A stretch of DNA of 64,000 bases from Ramlibacter paludis (GCF_022012305.1 NZ_JAKLTM010000003.1:186001-250000), one strand, 5' to 3'. Numbered from the stretch's first letter, positions 20,571-31,236 are shown. Numbers and translations are program-made. The notes: a model not told the origin generated them from the letters alone.

Positions 20571-21624
20571 CGCCAGCGCACCCGGTACTGCGCCAGCAGC
20601 GTCGCCACCAGCACGGAGATCAGGGACGCCGCGACGATCACGTCGGCGATGTAGGTCGGCACGCCGACGACGCGGCTCATGCTGTCCGCGCCGACCAGCA
20701 CGCCGGCCACGAACACGGCCGCGGCCAGCAGCGCCAGGGGATGCAAACCGGCCAGCATGGCGATCACGATGCCGCTGTAGCCGTAGCCCGGCGACATGTC
20801 GAGCGTGACGTAGCCGGTGCGGCCCGCCACCTCGATCGCCCCGGCCAGCCCGGCCAGGGCGCCGGAAAGCAGGGCCACGCAGACGATGGTGCGCAGCGGC
20901 GGCACGCCGGCGAAGGCGGCGGCGCGCGGATTGGCGCCGATGGCACGTACGTCGAAGCCGAACACGGTGTACTTGAACACGGCCCAGAGCAGCAGCGCCA
21001 GCGCCGCGGCGCCCAGCAGGCCGCTGTGCACGCGCGTGCCCGGCACCAGCTTGCCCAGCTCCAGGCCGTCCTGCAGCGCCACGCTCTGCGGCCAGCCCAT
21101 GGCGGTCGGATCCTTCATCGGCCCATCGAGCAGGGCCGACACGGCCAGCAGCACGATGAAGTTGAGCAGCAGCGTGGTGACCACCTCGTCGACGCCCAGC
21201 CGGGCCTTGAGCAACGCGGGACCGAGCAGCAGCAAGGCGCCGGCAACTGCGGCCGCGAGGAACATCAGCGGCACCAGCAGTGCGGGCGACGCCGCGAAGC
21301 CGGTGCCGCCATGCAATCCGCCGACGGCGACCGCCGCCAGCGCGCCGGCATAGAGCTGGCCCTCGGCGCCGATGTTGAAGAGGCGCGCGCGGAAGGCGAC
21401 CGTGGCGGACAGGCCCGTGAGGATCAAGGGCGTGGCGCGGGTCAGCGTCTCGGTCCAGGCGAACACCGAACCGAAGCCGCCTTGCACCAGCGCCCCCCAG
21501 GTGCGGGCCACCGGCGCCCCGGCCCAGAGCACGAGCAGGGTGCTGACGAGGAGGGTGAAGGCAATCGCGCCGACCGGCGCGGCAACCAGCGCAATCGGCG
21601 ACACCGCCTGCCGCTTTTCCAGCC

Positions 21625-21628
<4 letters not shown>
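20567..21628 (-). CDS. BMP-type ABC importer, permease 1
   Basis: Inner-membrane permease of 353 residues, YufP/NupP-like. It has a longer N-terminus than permease 2. Conserved segments are FNIGAEGQLYAGA and DVRAIGANPRAAAFAGV (the EAA-like coupling region) and GYGYSGIVIAMLAG. Its ATG overlaps the ATPase stop and its stop overlaps the next permease start. Two different permeases with one double ATPase is the normal make-up of this transporter class. Confidence 0.9.
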
Positions 21629-23102
<1,474 letters not shown>

Positions 23103-23112
<10 letters not shown>

Positions 23113-24026
23113 GCGTCCAGGAAGGCCAGCAGCACCTTGGCCGAGTTGTCGGCGGCGATCTTGAAGAAGGTGCCCATTTCGTTCTCGCCTTCGCCGCCGC
23201 CGGCCAGGTCGCTGAGCGAACGGAAGGCGATGAAGGGCACGCGGTTGGCATAGGCCACGTGCGCCATGGCGGCCGTCTCCATGTCGAGCACGTTGGCCTC
23301 GAAGGTGGTGTAGGTGTACTGGCGAAAGCCGGCGTTGTCCACGAAGGCCGCGCCGGAGACGCCGTTGCCGCCGATCACCACCCGCGGCGGCTTGCTCAGG
23401 CAATTGCGCTGGGCGTCGCAGCTCTCCAGGGGCAGGGCGCGCACCTTCTCGGCCAGCGCCAGCAGGGCAGGATCGGACTCGAACCAGAACTTCTGCTCCG
23501 TCCCGGTGCGGCCGTCCGAGCGGACCCCCACCGGGCGCGGGAAGAAGATGCCGAAGTTGGGCAGCGTGGCGTCCTTCATCCAGGCAGGCGCCTGGTAGCG
23601 GCCGGGCGCCACTTCGCGCGCCACGAGCAGCTCGAGGTACTGGCCCCAGCGCTGCGCGACCGTCACGTCGCCGACGTGCAGCGCGGGGTTGACGCCGCCG
23701 GCGATGCCGCTCACCACGACGTGCGAGACGGCAAAGCGGTCCAGCGCCAGCTGCGTCGTCATGGCCGCATTGGTCATGCTGACGCCGCTCAGGAACAGCA
23801 CCACCGGCTTGCCGCGCAGCGTGCCGGTGGTGAAGTCCACGCCGTTCACCGTGAACTTGCGCGGCTGCTCCACTTTCGAGAGCAGCAGCGTGAGCTCCGG
23901 CTGGAAGGCCGAGATCACGGCGATGCGCGGGGTGGCGTCGAGCCGCACCGCGTCGGCGGCGGGCGGCGTGGCGGCGCAGCCGGCCAGCAGCAGCGCCGCG
24001 GCCAGCAGGAGGAAGCGGCGCAGCAT
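23103..24026 (-). CDS. Lipoprotein nucleosidase/phosphorylase-superfamily enzyme
   Basis: A 307-residue predicted lipoprotein. Signal peptide with lipobox LAGC (Cys17), then a PNP/UDP-family fold: IAVISAFQPELTLLL, HVVVSGIAGGVNPALHVGDVTVAQRW, and the late TTFEANVLDMETAAMAHVAY block. That block resembles the MTA/SAH nucleosidase signature in which the Glu-Met-Glu region binds ribose (here DMET). It probably cleaves a nucleoside in the periplasm, releasing a base for the importer encoded around it. This localisation is unusual for the superfamily. It starts 3 bases after the binding-protein gene. Confidence 0.82.
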
Positions 24027-24029
24027 CGC

Positions 24030-25022
24030 TTACTTCGCGCTCGACTTGGGCTGGCTGTCGTCCACCTTGACGGTGAACTTGCCGGCCAGGATGTCCTTCT
24101 CCTTGGCCTTGACCTTGGCGACCACGTCGGCCGGCACCTTCTTCTCGAAGGTGCCCAGCGGCGCGAGCTCGGAGCCCTTGTGCTTCATCATCGAGTAGGA
24201 GCCGTAGTCCTCGGCGGTGAACTTGCCTTCCTTGACCCGCTTGATGGCGAGGTCGATGGTCGGCTCCATGTTCCACAGGGCCGAGGCGAACACCGTGTCG
24301 GGGTACTTGTCCTGGGTGTTGATCACGTTGCCCACGGCCAGCTTGCCGCGCTCCTTGGCGGCGTCGGACACGCCGAAGCGCTCGGCGTAAAGCACGTCGG
24401 CGCCCTTGTCGATCATGGCGAAGGCGGCTTCCTTGGCCTTGGGCGGGTCGAACCAGCTGTTGATGAAGGAGACGGTGAACTCCACCTTCGGGTTGGTTTC
24501 CTTGGCGCCCGCCATGAAGGCGTGCATCAGGCGATTCACTTCGGGGATCGGGAAGCCGCCGACCATGCCGATCTTGTTGGTCTTGGTCATGCCGCCGGCG
24601 ATCATGCCGGTGAGGTAGGCCGGCTCCTGGATGTAGTTGTCGAACACGCCGAAGTTGGGCGCCTGCGGCTTGCCGGAACTGCCCATCAGGAAGCTGACCT
24701 TCGGGAAGTCCTTGGCCACCTTGCGCGCCGCCGCTTCGACGGCGAAGGACTCGCCAACGATCAGCTGGTTGCCGCCGGTGGCGTACTCGCGCATCACGCG
24801 CTCGTAGTCGGCGTTGGCGACGTTCTCGCTGGCCTTGTATTCGATCTCGCCACGGGCTTCGGCGGCCTTCAGCGCCTTGTGGATGCGGCTCACCCACTGC
24901 TGCTCGAAGGGGACGGTGTAGATGGCGGCGACCTTCAGCTTGGCCTGGGCCAGCGCCAGGCCGGGGCTGGCGGCGGCAAGCGCGGCGGCGAGGGCCAGGA
25001 CGTGGCGGCGGGTGGAACGCAT
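24030..25022 (-). CDS. BMP-family substrate-binding protein
   Basis: Periplasmic binding protein of the basic-membrane-protein/PnrA type, 330 residues. The N-terminal export signal MRSTRRHVLALAAALAAASP has a twin-arginine-like RRHVLAL and ends near ALA-QA. The mature part starts KLKVAAIYTVPFEQQW and has the typical SFxxG, NFGVFDNYIQEPAYLTGMIAGG and IGMVGGFPIPEVNR segments. Relatives bind nucleosides, purines or pyrimidine bases. It is the first gene of the importer operon, with AAGGAGA a few bases before the ATG and a consensus sigma-54 promoter further up. Confidence 0.93.
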   Translation of the reverse strand: MRSTRRHVLALAAALAAASPGLALAQAKLKVAAIYTVPFEQQWVSRIHKALKAAEARGEIEYKASENVANADYERVMREYATGGNQLIVGESFAVEAAARKVAKDFPKVSFLMGSSGKPQAPNFGVFDNYIQEPAYLTGMIAGGMTKTNKIGMVGGFPIPEVNRLMHAFMAGAKETNPKVEFTVSFINSWFDPPKAKEAAFAMIDKGADVLYAERFGVSDAAKERGKLAVGNVINTQDKYPDTVFASALWNMEPTIDLAIKRVKEGKFTAEDYGSYSMMKHKGSELAPLGTFEKKVPADVVAKVKAKEKDILAGKFTVKVDDSQPKSSAK

Positions 25023-25057
25023 GACTCTTCTCCTTGGGTTTTTGGTTTGGCGGGAGC

Positions 25058-25074
25058 TGCAAGCGTCGTGCCAG
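25058..25074 (-). promoter_or_regulatory. Sigma-54 (-24/-12) promoter of the importer-codA operon
   Basis: Read on the minus strand the 17 bases are CTGGCACGACGCTTGCA. They fit the sigma-54 consensus YTGGCACGRNNNTTGCW at every fixed position, with correct GG-to-GC spacing. The predicted start of transcription, about 12 bases after the GC, is near 25047, leaving a leader of about 25 bases that contains AAGGAGA before the ATG of the binding protein (25022). Sigma-54 promoters need an enhancer-binding activator; NtrC would fit the function but no binding site was identified. Confidence 0.8.
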
Positions 25075-25119
25075 CCGGCCCGCTCGTCAAGGTTGTCATC
25101 CCGGGCTTGACCCGCCGTT

Positions 25120-26244
25120 TCAGGACGGCGCCAGGTTGAACATCCGCTCGATCAGCCACCAGCTCGCCAGCACCGCCACCGCCAGCGAACCGACCCGCAG
25201 CACCCCGATCCGGTAGAAAGCCGTGCCGCGCAGCAGGTAGGCGGCCGGCAGGAAGGCGGCCACGATGGCCAGCTGGCCGATTTCCACGCCCAGGTTGAAG
25301 CCCACCAGCGCCAGCGCGAGCGCGCCCTGCGGCAGGCCGAGGTCGGCCAGCACCGAGGCGAAGCCGAAGCCGTGCACCAGCCCGAAGACGAAAGCCATCA
25401 CCCAGCGGCGCCGGTCCACCGTGCCGCGCAGGTTGTTCAAGGCGGCGACGATCACCGAAGCGGCGATCACCGACTCGACGAAACGCGAGGGCAGGGTGAC
25501 CACGCCCAGCACCGCCAGGCTCAGGGTGATCGAATGGGCCAGGGTGAAGGCCGTCACCACCTTCAGGACCTCGAGCACCGAGCGTTTCAGGCTGGGGCTG
25601 GGCGTCCAGCCGCCCGGCTGCCGCACCAGCACCGCCGGCAGCAGCAGGGCCACCAGGAACAGGATGTGGTCGAAGCCGATCCAGATGTGCCAGATGCCTT
25701 CCACCACGTACTGGCGCAAGGTTTCCCAGGCGCTCGTCGCCTGCAGGGGCAGCTGCTGGCGGGCGGAGTCGGTGGAGAAGACGAAGGCGCTCGCCGGCGC
25801 CCCGGCGACGGGCATCCACTGCACCAGGCCGCGGTGGGTGGGGTCGACGTCGAAGAGCAGCGAGTACTCGACCTGCAGCGCCTGCTGCAGCCTGGGACAC
25901 GTTGCCTTCAAGGAGAGCACCGCATAGGTGCCGTCGCTGTGGTGCTCCAGCTGCAAGGGACCGGCGTTGGCGAGCGGGCAGCTTTCGCCTTGCGAGGACA
26001 GCACCAGCCGCGACGTCGCCAGCTTCTCGATGTCGGCTGCACGCTGCCGCACCTCGCCCCAGCTCAGCTCGCCGTTGCCGTCGCGGTCCAGTTGCAGCAC
26101 GTAGTCGAGGTCGCGCAGGGCGATGTCCCAGCGCACCGAGACGGCATTCTCGTCGCCGCGCAGGGTGAGATAGCTGTCGGAAGGCTTGTGCGCCCACGCC
26201 GGCAGGGCGAGGAGCAGCAGGAAGGCGGCGAGGACGCGGATCAC
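25120..26244 (-). CDS. HupE/UreJ-like membrane protein with an EF-hand loop
   Basis: A 374-residue inner-membrane protein. After a signal peptide (ending AWA) there is an extracytoplasmic domain of about 170 residues, then about seven membrane segments beginning HIWIGFDHILFLVALLLP, with HS/HGFGFASVLAD motifs typical of HupE/UreJ-type proteins. Residues 53-64, DRDGNGELSWGE, are a complete 12-residue EF-hand calcium loop. Close relatives include nickel permeases of hydrogenase and urease operons, but this long two-domain type is not characterised. It overlaps the TPR gene by ATGA and is the last gene of the URC operon. Confidence 0.82.
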   Translation of the reverse strand: MIRVLAAFLLLLALPAWAHKPSDSYLTLRGDENAVSVRWDIALRDLDYVLQLDRDGNGELSWGEVRQRAADIEKLATSRLVLSSQGESCPLANAGPLQLEHHSDGTYAVLSLKATCPRLQQALQVEYSLLFDVDPTHRGLVQWMPVAGAPASAFVFSTDSARQQLPLQATSAWETLRQYVVEGIWHIWIGFDHILFLVALLLPAVLVRQPGGWTPSPSLKRSVLEVLKVVTAFTLAHSITLSLAVLGVVTLPSRFVESVIAASVIVAALNNLRGTVDRRRWVMAFVFGLVHGFGFASVLADLGLPQGALALALVGFNLGVEIGQLAIVAAFLPAAYLLRGTAFYRIGVLRVGSLAVAVLASWWLIERMFNLAPS

Positions 26245-27404
26245 TTCAAGGCCCCGGCCAGCTTCTGCAATTCCGGATCCTCATAGCCGCTCGCCCGCAG
26301 CCACGCCAGTGCCGGCTGTGCCGCCTGCGGCTGCTTCGCCGCCACCGCCGCGCGCAGCAGCACCTCGGCATCGCGCGCTTCGCGCTGGCGCACGTAGTTG
26401 CTCTTCGCATAGGCGAGCGCCTTGGCCGGATCGTGTTCGATTTCGAGTTCCCAGCGCGCGGCCTCCTGTTCGTGCAGGCGATCGCCGCGCTGCGCCGCCG
26501 CGGCAAAGCGTTCGCGCAATTGCCGGATCCAGTCGGCGGCACGCGGGTCCTTCGTGGCCTGGCCGGCCAGCGCGAGACGCAGCAGCAGGATGTCGGAGCG
26601 TTCCCAGCCCGCCAGCAGCTTCAGCGCCTCCGCAGGCCGGCCACGGGCGAGGAGGAAGTCGGCATACGCGCCGAGCAGGAACTGGTCGGTGATGCGCTGG
26701 TCCAGCGCCGCGCGGAAATGCCGCTCGGCTTCTTCCGGCCGCTGCAGCCGCAGCGCCATTTCGGCCAGCCGTGTGTGCAGCCACAAGGCGATGCCGGGAT
26801 CGGGCGCCGCTTCCCGCGCCAGTGCCTGCGCCAGGCCGTCGTACGCTTCGCGCAGCCTGCCGGTACTGGCTTGAACGTAGGCCCGGCAGCCTTGCGCCTG
26901 CAAGGGCTGCGCGATGGCCGCCAGCCGCTGGCACTCGGCGGCCGCCTCCGGGTAGTTCGTCTGCACCATCCGGATCGCTGCGCGCCAGGCTACGGGGGCA
27001 ACGGCCTGCGGGTCGACCTCGCTCGCCCGCCGCAGGCTTTGCAGTGCGTTGTCGAAGTCGTGGCTGTATTGCTGCAGCAGCCCGCGCAGCAGCCAGTAGC
27101 GCGACTCGCCGCCGGCGGCTTTCTCGAGCGGTGCGATGGTGGCACTGGCGTAACCGACGAAGCGCGGGTCGCCCTGCGCCATCGCGAGGTCGAAGTAGCG
27201 CTGCGCGATCTCCAGCCGCAGCGCCGCGTCGTCCGGGCGCGAGGCCAGCTGGCGGCGCATCGATTCGACGGTGCGCAGCGTCGGGTCGGCGCTGGCCGGC
27301 AGCTTTTCCACCACCTCGGCGTCGCTGGCCGGCGTGAAGGGCGCCGCCTGCGCCGCGCACGCGAGCAGTCCCAGCAGCAGCGCCGCCGCTTGCATCTTCC
27401 CCAT
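26241..27404 (-). CDS. Secreted TPR protein in the URC operon
   Basis: A 387-residue exported protein. The signal peptide (MGKMQAAALLLGLLACAAQA) is followed by helical TPR-like repeats, e.g. ALRLEIAQRYFDLAMAQGD, DNALQSLRRASEVDPQAVAP and EEAERHFRAALDQRI. Start may be ATG 27404 or the ATG at 27395. It begins 11 bases after upp and its stop overlaps the HupE-like start, so it is part of the same transcript. A role as partner of the HupE-like protein is likely from the coupling but is inference. Confidence 0.8.
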   Translation of the reverse strand: MGKMQAAALLLGLLACAAQAAPFTPASDAEVVEKLPASADPTLRTVESMRRQLASRPDDAALRLEIAQRYFDLAMAQGDPRFVGYASATIAPLEKAAGGESRYWLLRGLLQQYSHDFDNALQSLRRASEVDPQAVAPVAWRAAIRMVQTNYPEAAAECQRLAAIAQPLQAQGCRAYVQASTGRLREAYDGLAQALAREAAPDPGIALWLHTRLAEMALRLQRPEEAERHFRAALDQRITDQFLLGAYADFLLARGRPAEALKLLAGWERSDILLLRLALAGQATKDPRAADWIRQLRERFAAAAQRGDRLHEQEAARWELEIEHDPAKALAYAKSNYVRQREARDAEVLLRAAVAAKQPQAAQPALAWLRASGYEDPELQKLAGALK

Positions 27405-27415
27405 GGAGAGCGCGC

Positions 27416-28051
27416 TTACTTGGTGCCGAACATGCGGTCGCCCGCATCGCCCAGGCCCGGCAGGATGTAGCCGTGGTCGTTCAGCTGGCGGTCGATGGCC
27501 GCGGTGTAGATCGGCACGTCCGGGTGCGCCTTCTGCAGCGCCGCCACGCCCTCGGGGCAGGTGAGCAGGCAGACGAACTTGATCGAGCGCGGACGCAGCT
27601 CCTTCAGGCGCTCGACCGCGGCGATCGCGGAGTTGCCGGTGGCCAGCATCGGGTCGACCACGATCAGGTCGCGCTCCTCCACGTTCTGCGGCAGCTTGAA
27701 GTAGTACTCCACCGCCGTCAGCGTCTTCGGGTCGCGGTACAGGCCGATGTGGCCGACGCGCGCGCCGGGCACCACGCTGAGCATGCCGTCCAGGATGCCG
27801 TTGCCGGCGCGCAGGATGGAGACGAACACCAGCTTCTTGCCGTCGATGACCTTGACCTTGGTCTTCTCCAGGGGCGTCTCGATCTCGACTTCCTGCATCG
27901 GCATGTCGCGCGTGACCTCGTAGGCCAGCAGCATCGACAGCTCGTTGAGCAGGCGCCGGAAGCTGTTGGTGCTGGCCTCCTTGTTGCGCATCAGCGAGAG
28001 CTTGTGCTGCACCAGCGGGTGGTCGATGACGTGGACGTTGCTGTTGGCCAT
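27416..28051 (-). CDS. upp: Uracil phosphoribosyltransferase
   Basis: Converts uracil and PRPP to UMP. The 211-residue protein carries the family hallmarks: [18 protein letters not shown] at the N-terminus, [15 protein letters not shown], the PRPP loop [12 protein letters not shown], and the C-terminal uracil-binding [18 protein letters not shown]. It lies 14 bases after the URC4-type gene. In the URC route uracil must first be turned into UMP, so Upp here serves degradation as well as salvage. Confidence 0.97.
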   Translation of the reverse strand: MANSNVHVIDHPLVQHKLSLMRNKEASTNSFRRLLNELSMLLAYEVTRDMPMQEVEIETPLEKTKVKVIDGKKLVFVSILRAGNGILDGMLSVVPGARVGHIGLYRDPKTLTAVEYYFKLPQNVEERDLIVVDPMLATGNSAIAAVERLKELRPRSIKFVCLLTCPEGVAALQKAHPDVPIYTAAIDRQLNDHGYILPGLGDAGDRMFGTK

Positions 28052-28065
28052 GATGGTTTTCTTTC

Positions 28066-29325
28066 TCAGAAGACGGTTCCGTCGCTCGCCACCTGCAGGG
28101 GCGGCAAGCCGTTGCGATGACGCTGCGCCAGCGCGCGGCCGGCGGCCCAGGTGCCGCCTTCAAGCACGCAGGCGAGCGGCAGGCGCTGCTCGTCCAGGTG
28201 CAGCAGCTTGCGCACCGAGCGCGCCACGTCGTCCATCAGGGCGACGGTGAGGGCGCGCCATTCGACGATGAGGGCGTCGCCGGGCTGCCAGAGCTCGCGC
28301 GCCACGGCGGGGTCGCGCAGGCGCAGCAGGCCGCTGTCCAGGAGCAGGCCGCCGTTGCGGTACTCGGGCAGGCCGGTCAGCGCTTCGAGGCCGTGCGTCC
28401 TGACGCCGGCCCATTCGAAGGGCTCCAGCAGCGAATAGGTGAGCCACTGCGAGAGCTTGTGGAAAGGCACCCAGCCGTCGCTCAGGCCCGGGCCCCGCAC
28501 GGCTTCGTGCCGCCAGCAGTCGCCCAGCGGCATGCCGTGGATGGCGTTGCCGGCCGGCCAGATGCCCGACAGGCTGATCAGCAGCTGCGAGAGGATGTCG
28601 TGCGCCGCGACTTCGGCGGTGGGCGGCACCGCGGTGCCTTGCGGGGTGACCAGGACGTCGAAGATGCCGGCCGGGCGCCCGTCGTCGCCGAACACCTCGG
28701 GCTGCTCCAGCATGACCTCGCCCAGGCGGCGCAGCAACGCGGCGCGGCTTTCGATGCCCACCAGCGGGTTGCTCTCGCGCACCTGGAAGGCGGAGGCGAG
28801 GTGCTCGGTGGCCAGGCCGCGCAGGCCGTTGGCGTCGACCTGCAGCGGATGGTCCTTGTCGCTGGAGAAGAGCCCGCTGGTGAAGGCGTGGAAGCTGGCC
28901 ACGCCCAGGCCTTCGGAGCGCGTGAAGCTCCGGCCGCTGGCCGGTTCGACGTAGCTCCAGCCGGCGCCGGCGCCCGCATCCAGCAGCACGCTGATCACCG
29001 TGAGGTCGATCATCGCGTGCGCCTTGGCCTGGCGCGAGCTGCCGGCAAGCAGCCGCTCCAGTTCGCCCTTGCGATCCACGCCGCCCGCCTCGAAGTGGCG
29101 CCAGCGGCTGTGGTACGGGATGTGGAGCTTGGGGTAGCGCTCGCGCGTGACGGTGGCCACCTCGTGCGCCGCGGTTTCCAGGAAGCCGTCGTCGACGACG
29201 AACCAGGGCGATTCGCCGGCGCGTGCACGCTGCAGCAGCTGCGCGCAGCGCTCACGCACCGTGGCGGTGCTGCGCAGCAGGCTGGCTGCGGCGTGGACCG
29301 CCGGATCTTCCGCCAATGGGTTCAC
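28066..29325 (-). CDS. URC4/Urg3-family (DUF1688) protein
   Basis: A 419-residue protein of the DUF1688 family, named after URC4 of the yeast uracil-catabolism pathway. Recognisable segments are [64 protein letters not shown] and [10 protein letters not shown]. The biochemical step is not firmly known; the family is required for uracil use as nitrogen source in yeast. The start is GTG, overlapping the TGA of the URC1-like gene as GTGA. No ATG fits the conserved length. The context with URC1-like and upp supports the call strongly. Confidence 0.9.
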   Translation of the reverse strand: MNPLAEDPAVHAAASLLRSTATVRERCAQLLQRARAGESPWFVVDDGFLETAAHEVATVTRERYPKLHIPYHSRWRHFEAGGVDRKGELERLLAGSSRQAKAHAMIDLTVISVLLDAGAGAGWSYVEPASGRSFTRSEGLGVASFHAFTSGLFSSDKDHPLQVDANGLRGLATEHLASAFQVRESNPLVGIESRAALLRRLGEVMLEQPEVFGDDGRPAGIFDVLVTPQGTAVPPTAEVAAHDILSQLLISLSGIWPAGNAIHGMPLGDCWRHEAVRGPGLSDGWVPFHKLSQWLTYSLLEPFEWAGVRTHGLEALTGLPEYRNGGLLLDSGLLRLRDPAVARELWQPGDALIVEWRALTVALMDDVARSVRKLLHLDEQRLPLACVLEGGTWAAGRALAQRHRNGLPPLQVASDGTVF

Positions 29326-30569
29326 AGCTTGCGGCCCTTGGACTTCTTCAGTTCGTCGGCGTCGGGCACCACGCCCGGCGTAAAGTAGCCGGCGGCCTTC
29401 TTCGCGTCCATTTCCACCTGCGCGTCGGCGGGGATCAGTTCGTCGGGGATGTTGACGCGCACGCCCACCTCGATGCCGCTCTTGGTGATGGCGTCGTATT
29501 TCATGTTGCTCATGGAGACCAGGCGGTGGATCTTCTTCACGCCCAGCCAGTGCAGCACGTCGGGCATCAGTTCCTGGAAGCGCATGTCCTGCACGCCGGC
29601 CACGCATTCGGTGCGGGCGAAGTACTGGTCGGCGGTGTCGCCGCCCACCTGGCGCTTGCGGGCGTTGTAGACCAGGAACTTGGTCACCTCGCCGAGCGCG
29701 CGGCCTTCCTTGCGCGAATAGGCCACCAGGCCGACGCCGCCGCGCTGCGCCCCCTGGATGCATTCCTCGATGGCGTGCGTGAGGTAAGGGCGGCAGGTGC
29801 AGATGTCGGAGCCGAACACGTCGGAGCCGTTGCACTCGTCGTGCACGCGGGCGGTGAGCTCCACTTCGGGATTGGCCAGGTCGCGCGGCTCGCCGAAGAT
29901 GTAGATGGTCTGTCCGCCGATGGGGGGCAGGAAGATTTCGAGGTCGCTGCGGGTGACGAGCTCGGGGTACATGCCGCCGGTTTCCTCGAACAGCACGCGG
30001 CGCAGGTCGGCTTCGGTGCAGCCGAAGCGCTGCGCCACGCCGGGCAAGTACCACACCGGTTCGATGGCGGCCTTGGTCACCATGGCGGCGCCGCCTTCGG
30101 TGAGGAACTTGCCGTCCGGCTTGAGGCGGCCCTTCTGCAGCGCCTCGATCACTTCCGGCAGGATCACGTGCGCCTTGGTGACGGCGATGGTCGGGCGGAT
30201 GTCGTAGCCGGCCGCGAGTTCGGTCGCGAACACCTCGGCGACCGTCGCGCCCCAGGGGTCGAGGCTGACGATCTTGCCGGGGTCGGTCCATTGCGGATAA
30301 GGGCCGATCCGGTCGGTGGGCGCCGTGTTGGTGAGGTCGGCCTTGTGCTCGCGCTTGAGCGCCCCGGCGGCCACGGCCAGCGCGCGGTAGACGCTGTAGG
30401 AGCCGCTGTGCGTGCCGATCACGTTGCGGTGGCTGCGGTTGGTGGTGGTGCCGACGATGGGCCCGCGCTCCACGGGCGTCGCCGCGCCCCAGTGCACCGG
30501 CAGCGAGCCGTGCAGGCTGGCGTGCGAGGTCAGGCGGATGTGGCGCGGTGCCGAGACTTCGGTTGGCAT
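29322..30569 (-). CDS. URC1-type GTP-cyclohydrolase-II homologue
   Basis: A 415-residue RibA-fold protein. The zinc triad C246-x10-C257-x-C259 lies in DECNGSDVFGSDICTC, and YSRKEGRALGEV corresponds to the catalytic loop of GTP cyclohydrolase II. It has an N-terminal extension of about 190 residues that ordinary RibA lacks and no DHBP-synthase domain. In the yeast URC pathway this homologue acts on a uracil nucleotide rather than in riboflavin synthesis. Adjacent DUF1688 and upp genes make the same role likely here. It is the first gene of the operon; a sigma-54-like promoter lies just upstream and GAGGG precedes the ATG. Confidence 0.9.
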   Translation of the reverse strand: MPTEVSAPRHIRLTSHASLHGSLPVHWGAATPVERGPIVGTTTNRSHRNVIGTHSGSYSVYRALAVAAGALKREHKADLTNTAPTDRIGPYPQWTDPGKIVSLDPWGATVAEVFATELAAGYDIRPTIAVTKAHVILPEVIEALQKGRLKPDGKFLTEGGAAMVTKAAIEPVWYLPGVAQRFGCTEADLRRVLFEETGGMYPELVTRSDLEIFLPPIGGQTIYIFGEPRDLANPEVELTARVHDECNGSDVFGSDICTCRPYLTHAIEECIQGAQRGGVGLVAYSRKEGRALGEVTKFLVYNARKRQVGGDTADQYFARTECVAGVQDMRFQELMPDVLHWLGVKKIHRLVSMSNMKYDAITKSGIEVGVRVNIPDELIPADAQVEMDAKKAAGYFTPGVVPDADELKKSKGRKL

Positions 30570-30595
30570 GGCGGGGCCCTCAAAAAAGACACTCT

Positions 30596-30612
30596 ATCAA
30601 AGAGCGTGCCAA
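30596..30612 (-). promoter_or_regulatory. Sigma-54-like promoter of the URC operon
   Basis: On the minus strand the 17 bases read TTGGCACGCTCTTTGAT. Compared with YTGGCACGRNNNTTGCW only the R and the C of the -12 GC differ, and the spacing is right. The predicted start is near 30586, giving a leader of about 17 bases with TGAGGG before ATG 30569. With the perfect match at 25058-25074 it suggests joint sigma-54 control of both pyrimidine operons. Confidence 0.6.
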
Positions 30613-30637
30613 GTTCGAAATGGGGATGGGTTGTGAA

Positions 30638-30701
30638 AGCCGGGGTTGCCACCCCGGCCTACGAATGCAGGTCCCCGTAGGCCGGGGTGGCAACCCCGGC
30701 T
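30638..30701. repeat. REP pair, GTAG type I, next to the RAYT gene
   Basis: Two perfect 25-base inverted copies, 30638-30662 and 30677-30701, separated by 14 bases. Each has a GTAG foot, stem GCCGGGGT, loop GGCA and stem ACCCCGGC. The pair lies between the URC promoter and the 3' end of the RAYT and could form a long cruciform or terminate RAYT transcription. Confidence 0.9.
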
Positions 30702-30708
30702 GCTGCGC

Positions 30709-31236
30709 TCACTCTCCGAACTGTCCTTCGATCGCCGCGCTGATGCCCCAATCCTTCATCACCTTTCCCTCCCGCACGAACCGATGCAAGCTGGAGTAGG
30801 GCCAGTCTCCTGCACGCAACACCCAGCCGTGTTTTACCGGATTGAAATGGATGTACTCGACGTGCCGCGCGTAATCGTCGTCATCCCGGATCTGGTGCTC
30901 CCAGAAACGTTGTTGCCAAAGCAAGCGTTCGCCGCGACGCTCGCGGCGGCCGAATTCCACCCCGGCGTCACTGAGCCGATGCGTGAAGGAACGCTTGACC
31001 AGCATCCAGCGATTGCTGAAATCCGAATCGTCGGCGGGCAGCGTCCAGATGGTGTGCAGGTGTTCCGGCAGAACGACGATCGCATCGATTTGGAAGGGGT
31101 GGCGTTGCTTCACCTTTGCGAACGCCGCCCGCAGGTCCGCGACGTGATCAACGAGTGTGCGCGAGCCGCGGTCCTGCAAGGTCAGGGTGAAGAAGTAGGT
31201 GGCCCCGGCAGTGTTGGCGCGGATGTAGCGTCGCAT
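30709..31236 (-). CDS. REP-associated tyrosine transposase (RAYT)
   Basis: A 175-residue Y1/HUH single-strand DNA transposase-like protein of the IS200/RAYT group. The HUH motif is H59-L-H61 in VVLPEHLHTIW, and the nucleophile is most likely Tyr128 in HVEYIHFNPVKHG, both in the positions typical for RAYTs. The family binds REP hairpins at their GTAG foot and is thought to have spread them. The gene has REP copies 7 bases beyond its 3' end and about 50 bases before its 5' end. It is intact, single-copy in the window, and has no second transposon gene. Its base composition (about 62% G+C in one 60-base row) is lower than its neighbours. Confidence 0.92.
   Translation of the reverse strand: MRRYIRANTAGATYFFTLTLQDRGSRTLVDHVADLRAAFAKVKQRHPFQIDAIVVLPEHLHTIWTLPADDSDFSNRWMLVKRSFTHRLSDAGVEFGRRERRGERLLWQQRFWEHQIRDDDDYARHVEYIHFNPVKHGWVLRAGDWPYSSLHRFVREGKVMKDWGISAAIEGQFGE

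Noticed and set aside
29322..30569. Riboflavin biosynthesis RibA
   Set aside because: The long N-terminal extension and the DUF1688 and upp neighbours fit the URC1 subgroup better; no other rib gene is near.
30709..31236. Classical IS200/IS605 insertion sequence
   Set aside because: No tnpB or typical IS200 ends; REP hairpins at both sides and the protein motifs indicate a RAYT.
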